This document shows, one piece after another, positions 1-5,322 of a stretch of 10,467 bases of DNA. A program made the translations under genes and the position numbers. The notes beneath the pieces are model-generated. The model was not told the DNA's origin. It made no database searches and saw only the letters and a list, made by a program, of their open reading frames with translations. The stretch's first letter is position 1. Each line of letters starts with the position of its first letter. The stretch is from Chloroflexota bacterium (GTDB taxonomy: Bacteria > Chloroflexota > Limnocylindria > Limnocylindrales > CSP1-4), in contig JACCVB010000099.1 in NCBI GenBank assembly GCA_013698385.1, forward strand, positions 1-10,467, given 5' to 3'.

Positions 1-1
1 G

Positions 2-133
2 GACCGTCCCTCGCTCATCCGCCATGGGCTCGCCCATGGCCTGGCAGCGGTCAGCCGGGGCAGCGCCGCCGACGCCCGTCGGCTGGACGATTCCGCGGTC
101 GACGAGCTTCCGCCGCGCTTCGCCACGGAGTAG
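2..133 (+). CDS. C-terminal end of an unidentified protein (5' truncated by window edge)
   Basis: The second plus-strand frame is open from the window edge to a TAG at 131-133 and gives 43 residues ending in PPRFATE. Nearly all its codons end in G or C, and the translation has a balanced composition (LIRHGLAHGLAAVS, then an acidic LDDSAVDELPP tail). The overlapping frames give Arg/Pro-rich shadow sequence instead. The start and most of the gene lie upstream of the window. Too little is visible to name a family. The next gene starts 11 nt after this stop, so the two may be cotranscribed. Confidence 0.5.
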   Translation, partial: DRPSLIRHGLAHGLAAVSRGSAADARRLDDSAVDELPPRFATE

Positions 134-144
134 GCTCCGCGGCG

Positions 145-558
145 ATGGACGATCGCCAGCCACTCGTCGGCAGCGCCGCGGTCTCATGGGCCGCCGACCG
201 GATCGACCTCTTCACGGTGGATGACGCCGGCGGCCTCGTCCACCGTGTGTTTCTGTCCGGAACCTGGTCGGCGCCGGAATCGCTTGGCGGGACGCTCGCC
301 TCCTCGCCGGCGGCGACCGCCTGGGGCGTGGATGAGCTCCAGGTCTTCGCCATCTTCGAAGACGGCGCCCTGTGGAACCGCTACTGGGACGGCACCTCGT
401 GGCATCCCTGGGAGTCGCTCGGTGGCGAACTGACCGGGACGCCGGCCGCATCGTCCTGGGGCGCCGATCGGATCGATGTCTTCGCCCCGGGCCGCGAGGG
501 CGGAGTCTGGCATCGCTGGTGGGACGGCGCCCGCTGGGTGGATTGGGACGGACTCTAA
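145..558 (+). CDS. Small DUF346/PLL-lectin-like repeat protein (three propeller-type repeats)
   Basis: This 137-residue protein is made almost entirely of three repeats with an exact 45-residue period. The repeat-initial Trp is at residues 15, 60 and 105. Each unit reads roughly W-G/A-x-D-x-[IL]-x-[VL]-F, then G-[AG]-[LV]-[WH]-x-R, then W-D-G-x-x-W and W-x-S-L-G-G. This pattern is typical of the DUF346 / Photorhabdus PLL fucose-binding lectin family, whose repeats form blades of a seven-bladed beta-propeller. The third repeat ends at DWDGL and lacks the closing GG. Three blades do not make a full propeller, so it may oligomerise or be a remnant of a larger protein. No signal peptide or membrane segment is seen. 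ATG 145 follows GGAG (127-130) at a rather long distance; a TAGGCT 8 nt before the start is an alternative leaderless signal. The frame is open upstream of ATG 145 to the window edge, but that part (Arg/Pro/Gly-rich) does not resemble the repeats. Sugar binding is inferred from the family only. Confidence 0.75.
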   Translation: MDDRQPLVGSAAVSWAADRIDLFTVDDAGGLVHRVFLSGTWSAPESLGGTLASSPAATAWGVDELQVFAIFEDGALWNRYWDGTSWHPWESLGGELTGTPAASSWGADRIDVFAPGREGGVWHRWWDGARWVDWDGL

Positions 559-954
559 GCGCTCCGCGGGTTGGGGCCAGATGTCGCAGTTATGACGAGG
601 TCGCTCATTGGCTTATCAGGAGTGCGCCCGCACGAAGAGCCTTCCCGGTTGACCCACCGACGTTAGCGGCGCTGATTACGCGCAGCGTCCCGGATTACGA
701 ACACCGGTTCTATCCGAGGTGCGCATCAACGAGGCCCGAAACGGCGCGGAGGGTGTTCGGAGAATCCGCCTGCCGCGCGCTGCGAGGTGGCAACGCGACG
801 AGGAACACTCTGACGAGGCCTCGGTAGGCGACCAATGATAGGCAGTGGCCACGGCCGTCGAGGCAGGCTGGAGGACGCCATCGAGTTCTGACCAGCCACG
901 AGTTCTCGCGTTGATAGTTCGGAGGTCAGCCGAGCCCGCCGATAAACTGACCCC
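559..954 (+). other. Gene-free stretch, about 400 nt
   Basis: No open frame here has convincing coding character on either strand. G/C-ending codon bias disappears and local GC is visibly lower than in the gene to the left. A plus-strand frame running through it from 372 to 827 gives some protein-like sequence around 590-720, but it has no start codon of its own and no recognisable motif. I see no tRNA, terminator with T-run, or long repeat. The right end carries the presumed promoter of the HEPN-like gene. Confidence 0.5.
943..948 (+). promoter_or_regulatory. Putative -10 element for a leaderless transcript (TAAACT)
   Basis: TAAACT matches the TANNNT pattern of -10 boxes in high-GC bacteria and lies exactly 6 nt before the GTG start at 955, with no Shine-Dalgarno sequence between. 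Transcription would therefore begin at or next to the start codon. A TTGATA at 911-916 resembles a -35 box but is too far away (26 nt spacer). The assignment rests on spacing and on the same arrangement at other starts in the window. Confidence 0.45.
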
Positions 955-2005
955 GTGCGACAGACCACTCCCTCCCGCCAACGACGACGCCTACGACGGT
1001 GGATCGCGGCAATCGCCTTGACTGATGCGGCGAGCCGATCAGCGAGGTCCGATACGCCGGAGACCAACGCGATGGCCCTGTTGTCAGCGCACGCGGCGGC
1101 GGAGACTCTTCTCGGGTTGATCGTCGGGCATCGGAACTACAAGCGGAACGAGGACATCCCCTTTCCTAGCCTCGTTCAGGACGCAGCAGATGCGCTGAAA
1201 CGTCGTCGCTCCCCGCTCTCTCCCGCCTGACCTACTGGATGACCTAGACGCGATGCACCGGGCACGCAATGGTTTCGTTCACGCGGCTAGCGCGGTCCAT
1301 TCGTCTGAGGTGGAACAAGCCATCGCGTCTGCTCGGGAACTTGCGGAGCACATACCGGGACGTTCTGCAAAGGCCTCCGGCGTTGCTACCGCGGTTGCGG
1401 ACATCATTGACATCAAGTATGTAAGCATGTGGTTGCAACACGCCGAGAACATGCTGCGGAAGGGCCTGCTTGCTTTCGCTGCGGATGGCCTCGCGAGGGC
1501 CTTGGACGGCGCAATCACCCGCACCAAACCTCGACTCGTCGATCGGAGGGACCGCCGACTGAGTCGGAACGAGCGAGATCGCGCATTGCGATCGCCTGAA
1601 CTTGGGCTTCGGACGGCCCAAGAGCCGCTAGCGCGTGCGATCGAAGGCCTCTCGGATTGGGTGTTACCTCTGGCCCTTGGACTGCCGCCGTCTGGCTACG
1701 CGGCAACGCGAGCAACGATCGGGTACCAGAGCAGGATGGACATGAGTGGGCTGCCCGTTCCCGTGGATCGGCCTCGAGTTGAACCGACGGCGGATGACGT
1801 TCGTCGCGCCGCTGCTTCGGTGAGCATCATGATCTTCCAGTTGTGGGCGGCCGAAACGCTGGAACCTGGCAAGGCGGACGACGAACTCATTAGGTTGGCT
1901 CAACCGTTCATCGCCAATCCACGAGGCATCTCCGCTGGGCAGAAGGGAGTTTATACGCCGCATCCCGACAGACCGGACATGACCATCAATCACGAACCGG
2001 CCTAA
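955..2005 (+). pseudogene. HEPN-like domain protein split by a frameshift
   Basis: Two consecutive frames appear to encode one protein of about 350 residues. The first runs from GTG 955 to TGA 1228-1230 and ends after helical sequence (LLSAHAAAETLLGLIVGHR, then FPSLVQDAADAL). The second is open from 1199 to TAA 2003-2005 and continues with PPDLLDDLDAMHRARNGFVH and further helices. RNGFVH fits the R-x4-H motif of HEPN domains, and the upstream helix with AHAAAE is the usual companion helix. HEPN proteins are often RNases or toxins in defence and toxin-antitoxin loci; the activity here is inference. The join falls at 1196-1230, near a short CT tract (1216-1221), where loss of one CT or gain of one C would shift the frame as seen. 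ATG 1253 has no ribosome site, so the downstream piece is unlikely to be an independent gene. The C-terminal ~200 residues match nothing I recognise. Codons are clearly less G/C-ending than in neighbours, suggesting transfer. Assembly error or programmed frameshift are alternatives. Confidence 0.55.
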
Positions 2006-2112
2006 GACTAACGCATATCCCGTTGCTTCAGCGGACCACAACATGCGCTCGCCGGGCGTAACGCCAAGCGTGCGAACATGCCTGCCGGAGACGATTTCCC
2101 CCGCGTCGCCTG
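2006..2112. other. Short convergent intergenic region
   Basis: These 107 nt separate the ends of the HEPN-like gene and the methyltransferase gene. A short GGCGT-A-ACGCC palindrome is present at about 2055-2065, but its one-base centre is too tight for a hairpin, and there is no T-run on either strand. No clear intrinsic terminator is visible. Confidence 0.4.
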
Positions 2113-3129
2113 CTAGTGCTTGCCGTTGCTGTGCCCGTTGCCGACGACCTTCTGCGCCGTACCCAGGTCAGCATCGTCGAGTAGCCGATCCTCGTCGTCG
2201 TAGAACCTGAGGCGCGAGGCGTCGACGTACTCGGCTGACAGCTCGAAGCCAAGCCACGCGCGATCGAGGCGCTCAGCAGCCCAGCCGGTCGTCATCGAGC
2301 CCCCGAAGATGTCGAGCACCACGTCCCCGGGATCGGTCAGGAAGCGGATGAACCACTCCGGCAGTTGGACCGGGAACCGCGCCGGGTGGACCTTCAGTCC
2401 GCGCTCGGTGAGCATCGCGATGTAGCGCCCGTTCGAGTCATTGTTCCCCATCGTCAGGACGTTGCCTGGGATCGCACCACCGAGGTCCTTCTGCCACGTC
2501 GCCTTCGCGAGATGCCCGCTCGGACGCTTCTTGGCGCGGAATCCGCGATCGATCAGCCGGAGCATGTCGTCCGAATAGGGCACCAGCACGTTGAGGTTGG
2601 ACGCCTTCGGGCGCTCCGTCTTCGACAGCCACCAGCAGGGCTCGACCGAGTCCTTCACGCGGATGCGCTGCACGTTCACCCACTCGGCGGGCGTCGGCAT
2701 CTTCGCCGGGTTGTGCCAGTAGATCTCCTGCGCGAGGAAGAACCCGACCGTCTCGACGAGTTCGAGCAGCAAGCGAAAGTGGTACAGCGACCGGGTGGGC
2801 TGCCCCTTCTGCCACGCGCCGCCGACGTTGACGACGAACGAGCCATCAGACCGGAGGACCCGCCGGACCTCCTTCGCGAACGGCAGGAACCACTCCACGT
2901 ACTTGCCCTGAGGCTCGTTGCCGTACTCCTTCTTGAACTCCAGGGCGTACGGCGGTGACGTGACGACGAGGTTGACCGACCCATCAGGTATTGCACGCAG
3001 GAGATCGAGCGCGTCACCGAGGTACACGGCCCCGCGACGGGTCGTGTACGCCGGATCGATGCCAGGGAGGAGGAGCCCCGGACGCTCGGGGAGGAGCGTG
3101 TCGGCCTTCGGCTCGTCGAGCATCGTCAT
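2113..3129 (-). CDS. Type II DNA methyltransferase (N4-cytosine/N6-adenine family)
   Basis: This 338-residue enzyme would transfer a methyl group from S-adenosylmethionine to the exocyclic amine of a base in a specific DNA site, protecting it from the nuclease encoded just upstream. The catalytic motif IV is TSPPY at residues 57-61, a form most often found in N4-cytosine methyltransferases, followed by the GSFVVNVG strand (96-103). The cofactor-binding motif I, VLDIFGGSMTTG, lies near the C-terminus (271-282). Catalytic motif first and cofactor motif last is the beta-class order of the N6_N4_Mtase family (Pfam PF01555). Motif I has Met where many relatives have Gly or Asn in GS-x-TT. The middle region (about 105-250) holds the putative target-recognition part. 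The start is ATG 3129, whose ATGA overlaps the TGA stop of the nuclease gene by 4 nt, so translation is probably coupled. The frame is open further upstream, but that part is antisense-like shadow of the nuclease gene. The recognition sequence cannot be read from the sequence. Confidence 0.9.
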   Translation of the reverse strand: MTMLDEPKADTLLPERPGLLLPGIDPAYTTRRGAVYLGDALDLLRAIPDGSVNLVVTSPPYALEFKKEYGNEPQGKYVEWFLPFAKEVRRVLRSDGSFVVNVGGAWQKGQPTRSLYHFRLLLELVETVGFFLAQEIYWHNPAKMPTPAEWVNVQRIRVKDSVEPCWWLSKTERPKASNLNVLVPYSDDMLRLIDRGFRAKKRPSGHLAKATWQKDLGGAIPGNVLTMGNNDSNGRYIAMLTERGLKVHPARFPVQLPEWFIRFLTDPGDVVLDIFGGSMTTGWAAERLDRAWLGFELSAEYVDASRLRFYDDEDRLLDDADLGTAQKVVGNGHSNGKH

Positions 3130-3689
3130 CGCAATTCCGCGAGCGTGCGGTACCACGGGTGGACGACCGCGGGGTCGATCGGCTGCATCGTCGCGAGGTA
3201 GTCGGGATCGGAGGAAAGCCTCAGGAGATCGGTGCTCTTGGCGAACACGTAGTCCCAGCGGCCCGTCGCGTTGAACAGGCACGCCGCGATGATCTCGAAG
3301 TGATGGACGCGGTAGTAGCGGCTCATCGGGTCGCCGCGGCTGGCACGCGTCTTCTGCGTCTCGGCTCGAAGCTTGCCCTTCCCTGAGCGGACGTTCTTGA
3401 CCTCCAACTGGATCAGCGTCCCGTCCGTGAACCAGACGGTGAAGTCGGGCACGCCATCCTGGTCGAACCACTGATAGTGATCGATCACGTCGTCACGCTG
3501 CAAACCGTCGAGGTGGCGGCTCATGAACAGCTCTGCGAGCTTGCCCTTGAGGTCAGCGCGAGCACGAAACCCGTTCTCGAGGGCGTCGAGGATGTCGCGT
3601 GCGCTCGCATTGAGCATGCGCTCCACGGGGTGCCCGATCGTGTTCGTCCGCGTCCCCGGTCCCGGGTCGATCCGCCGCTCTCCCACCAT
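3126..3689 (-). CDS. Putative type II restriction endonuclease (PD-(D/E)XK fold)
   Basis: This 187-residue protein carries the catalytic pattern of PD-(D/E)XK nucleases: PD at 81-82 with the metal-binding D82, a beta strand, then E96-V-K98 in LIQLEVKNV. E53 in the preceding helix (LKGKLAELF) could be the additional acidic residue of this fold. Basic residues after the core (QKTR, 112-115) may contact DNA. It lies directly upstream of and overlaps a DNA methyltransferase gene by 4 nt, which strongly suggests the restriction half of a type II system cutting unmethylated DNA. Overall similarity to a named restriction enzyme is not evident to me, so specificity is unknown. ATG 3689 has no good Shine-Dalgarno, but a TAGACT hexamer ends 7 nt before it (leaderless-type start). 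The internal Met25 is a less likely alternative start. A PD-(D/E)XK repair-type nuclease is possible, but the methyltransferase partner argues for restriction. Confidence 0.75.
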   Translation of the reverse strand: MVGERRIDPGPGTRTNTIGHPVERMLNASARDILDALENGFRARADLKGKLAELFMSRHLDGLQRDDVIDHYQWFDQDGVPDFTVWFTDGTLIQLEVKNVRSGKGKLRAETQKTRASRGDPMSRYYRVHHFEIIAACLFNATGRWDYVFAKSTDLLRLSSDPDYLATMQPIDPAVVHPWYRTLAELR

Positions 3690-3696
3690 GCCAACC

Positions 3697-3702
3697 AGTC
3701 TA
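3697..3702 (-). promoter_or_regulatory. Putative -10 element for a leaderless nuclease transcript (TAGACT)
   Basis: On the minus strand TAGACT (TANNNT form) is followed by 7 nt and then ATG 3689, with no ribosome-binding site between. The same geometry is found before the HD gene at 7928. No good -35 box is seen. Confidence 0.4.
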
Positions 3703-3749
3703 CCGGCAGCCAGGTCCGGGCGAAGGCCATCTCAGGGCGTGATCGTGTA

Positions 3750-3761
3750 GAACGCACGTTC
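3750..3761. promoter_or_regulatory. LexA/SOS-box-like palindrome GAAC-N4-GTTC
   Basis: GAACGCACGTTC is a perfect match to the GAAC-N4-GTTC core recognised by LexA in Gram-positive bacteria and actinobacteria. The palindrome extends one base on each side (AGAACG-CA-CGTTCT, 3749-3762). It lies about 60 nt upstream of the nuclease start and directly downstream of a TACAAT hexamer on the same strand, a position where bound LexA could block transcription. Whether the host LexA uses this box is not known from the window. Confidence 0.4.
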
Positions 3762-3763
3762 TG

Positions 3764-3769
3764 ATTGTA
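3764..3769 (-). promoter_or_regulatory. Possible second -10 box (TACAAT) for the restriction-modification operon
   Basis: On the minus strand TACAAT differs by one base from TATAAT. A transcript from it would begin within or next to the GAAC-N4-GTTC palindrome and have a leader of about 70 nt before ATG 3689. No clear TTGACA-like -35 box is found at 16-18 nt spacing. Confidence 0.35.
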
Positions 3770-3817
3770 CCCGCTCACGACCCTTCACGACAGGACGAAC
3801 ACGGGTCGAAAGCGGCG

Positions 3818-4273
3818 CTACGGTACCCCAGTCGAAGCAGGCGTCACATGAAGGTCGGCAGCGGCATCAAAGCAAAGGATGAAGTCGCCGTTGTCTGCCG
3901 AGCTGCCCATGAAACCCGAAACGACGTCGCCTTCTCGCGCGATGACTGCCCCGGCAGGTGACACGAGCTCGGCTCGATCGGCGACGAGTCGCGCCGTCAA
4001 GCCAAAGGGAAAGACGACTGGCACCTGTTCTGCGCTGTCGGCCGCCTCGAAGTAGATCGACTCGTCTCCACGCATCAGGCGTAGGGGCACCAGACCGGCC
4101 AGTGGGCACCCCTTGGGAAACCCTGGCAGGCTCCATTCGGGTGGCATCGCCCTGAGCGAAAGCCGCACCGCTCCCTCCGGAAGAGGTGCGGGATCAGGCG
4201 GCCGGCCAAGCAGATACGCACCCACGGAGAAGAGGGCTACGACGGTAACGCCCACAGGAACGGCGAGCCGCAT
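3818..4273 (-). CDS. Hypothetical membrane-anchored protein
   Basis: This 151-residue protein of unknown function starts MRLAVPVGVTVVALFSVGAY. The single hydrophobic stretch at about 4-22 should be an N-terminal membrane anchor or uncleaved signal, with the rest outside the cytoplasm. A Pro-rich linker (PPDPAPLP, 25-32) is followed by a soluble beta-rich-looking domain with two Cys, C56 and C134, which could form a disulfide. ATG 4273 is chosen because GGAGG lies 8 nt upstream (minus strand) and the hydrophobic segment follows at once. The frame is open further upstream to about 4570, but that part is Arg/Pro-rich and lacks coding character. It is divergent from comEA and tandem with the restriction operon, 128 nt before the nuclease start. 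I recognise no family. Confidence 0.7.
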   Translation of the reverse strand: MRLAVPVGVTVVALFSVGAYLLGRPPDPAPLPEGAVRLSLRAMPPEWSLPGFPKGCPLAGLVPLRLMRGDESIYFEAADSAEQVPVVFPFGLTARLVADRAELVSPAGAVIAREGDVVSGFMGSSADNGDFILCFDAAADLHVTPASTGVP

Positions 4274-4406
4274 GGATCGGTCCTCCGCCGGCTGGTCCTT
4301 GCCTTTAGCCCGGCTTCGAGCATGGCACACACGAGGCGCGGGCATTGCGGGAGGCTTATGGGCGCAGCGGCAGCGGCCAGATAAGTCGCAGCTAAGCGGC
4401 GCTGCG

Positions 4407-4412
4407 TATCGT
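4407..4412 (+). promoter_or_regulatory. Putative -10 element for comEA (TATCGT)
   Basis: TATCGT fits TANNNT in the divergent intergenic region. A start of transcription 6-7 nt downstream (about 4419-4420) would place the inverted repeat 4420-4463 at the extreme 5' end of the comEA mRNA, with a leader of roughly 93 nt. No convincing -35 box is visible. Confidence 0.3.
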
Positions 4413-4419
4413 TCGCGGT

Positions 4420-4463
4420 GACGTCTCGCCGCGTCGGAAGTGCCCCCAACGTGGCGAGACGTC
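4420..4463 (+). repeat. Long inverted repeat in the comEA leader
   Basis: GACGTCTCGCC at 4420-4430 is the exact reverse complement of GGCGAGACGTC at 4453-4463. Pairing continues inward through a G-T position to 4434/4449, giving a 15-position stem with one wobble, then a loop of about 14 nt. There is no T-run on either side, so it is not a standard intrinsic terminator. It could be a 5' mRNA stem-loop or a protein-binding site serving the divergent genes. Confidence 0.7.
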
Positions 4464-4512
4464 GCGGATCCGTCCGCTGTCGCCATGACCGCCCGCCGGC
4501 GGAGCGAAGACG

Positions 4513-5307
4513 ATGGATCCGGCAACCGAATCCAGGCCCTGGCGCGCACTCGAAGCGCCATCAGACACATCGGCCGTGCCGTCCGGGGGGACCGTCACGG
4601 CAGGTGCCGCCACGACCCGGACGATCTCGACCGGGTCGTGGCGGATCATCGGAGCGGGGTTCGCGGCAGCTGCATGCGCCCTCCTGGCCTTCCTGCTGGC
4701 GGTCGGTGGCGGTGGAAGCGGTGCCGTCGCAGTCGATGGCGGCGGCGACCTGCCGTTGGGCTCGCTTCAGCTCTCAGGCGGCTCGGAGGCTCCGGCGGGC
4801 CCCGGTGTCGCAGTCGGGGGATCGGCTGCCAGCGAGATCGTCGTCGAGGTCGCCGGGGCGGTCGCCCGTCCGGGCGTCGTGCGTCTGTCACCGGGCGCCC
4901 GAGTCACGGATGCGATCACGGCGGCTGGCGGCTACGGGCCGCGGATCGATACCGTTCGCGCCGGTCGGGAATTGAAGCTTGCCTCGCCGCTGCGCGACGG
5001 AGATCAGGTGCGAGTGCCGTCCCGCGACGACCCGGTCGGATCCGGTGACGGCGGATCCAGCGAAGGCGGACCCGGTGACAGCGGACCCGGGGCGACGGCC
5101 GGCACCGCAAGCCCGGGCCTGATCTCCCTCAACCAGGCTACGGCGGACCAGCTCGACACCCTGCCAGGGATCGGGCCGGTGACGGCTGCCAAGATCCTGA
5201 CCGCTCGCGAGGAAGCCCCCTTCACGTCCGTCGATGAGCTCCGGTCGCGGGGTTTGCTCGGGGAGAAGACCTTCGCAAAGCTGCGCGATCTCGTCACGGT
5301 GCCCTGA
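4513..5307 (+). CDS. comEA: ComEA-type DNA-binding competence protein
   Basis: ComEA is the membrane-anchored receptor that binds double-stranded DNA outside the cell and passes it to the ComEC channel during natural transformation. This 264-residue protein has a cytoplasmic N-terminal tail (1-43), a membrane segment at about 45-64 ([20 protein letters not shown]), a Gly-rich linker, an SLBB domain at about 108-168 ([14 protein letters not shown], later [10 protein letters not shown]), a low-complexity Gly/Ser/Pro linker (171-202) and a C-terminal helix-hairpin-helix pair at about 203-262. The latter reads [20 protein letters not shown] and [18 protein letters not shown], the classic ComEA DNA-binding signature. 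ATG 4513 is preceded by GGAG with an 8-nt gap. The stop is 15 nt before the GTG of comEC, so the two form an operon. The gene contains a perfect 14-bp inverted repeat near its start (4607-4644) and a 15-bp tandem repeat in the linker (5037-5096). Confidence 0.92.
   Translation: MDPATESRPWRALEAPSDTSAVPSGGTVTAGAATTRTISTGSWRIIGAGFAAAACALLAFLLAVGGGGSGAVAVDGGGDLPLGSLQLSGGSEAPAGPGVAVGGSAASEIVVEVAGAVARPGVVRLSPGARVTDAITAAGGYGPRIDTVRAGRELKLASPLRDGDQVRVPSRDDPVGSGDGGSSEGGPGDSGPGATAGTASPGLISLNQATADQLDTLPGIGPVTAAKILTAREEAPFTSVDELRSRGLLGEKTFAKLRDLVTVP
4607..4644 (+). repeat. Perfect 14-bp inverted repeat inside the comEA N-terminal coding region
   Basis: CCGCCACGACCCGG (4607-4620) and CCGGGTCGTGGCGG (4631-4644) are exact reverse complements with a 10-nt loop. 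It spans codons 32-44 of comEA, just before the membrane segment, where the protein sequence (Thr/Ser/Ala-rich tail) is little constrained. As RNA this would be a very stable hairpin about 95 nt inside the message. No T-run follows. Confidence 0.8.
5037..5096 (+). repeat. Four degenerate 15-bp tandem repeats in the comEA linker
   Basis: Four consecutive 15-bp units begin CGGAYCC (5037, 5052, 5067, 5082); units one and three share CGGTGAC. They encode a five-residue repeat of Gly/Ser/Asp/Pro between the SLBB and helix-hairpin-helix domains. The period keeps the frame, so copy number changes would only alter linker length. Confidence 0.75.
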
Positions 5308-5322
5308 ACGAGGTGCACTGAC

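Noticed and set aside
372..827. Plus-strand frame with protein-like stretch at about 590-720
   Set aside because: Most of it overlaps the DUF346-like gene in a shadow frame; the later part has no start codon, ribosome site, or codon bias.
2054..2066. GGCGT-A-ACGCC palindrome as terminator of the convergent genes
   Set aside because: The centre is too short for a hairpin loop and no T-run follows.
3130..3471. Upstream extension of the methyltransferase frame to 3471
   Set aside because: This part overlaps the nuclease gene, has shadow composition, and the ATGA overlap at 3129 gives a natural coupled start.
4274..4570. Upstream extension of the membrane-anchored protein to 4570
   Set aside because: Arg/Ser/Pro-rich, crosses the comEA leader hairpin and start; ATG 4273 has GGAGG and is followed at once by the hydrophobic segment.
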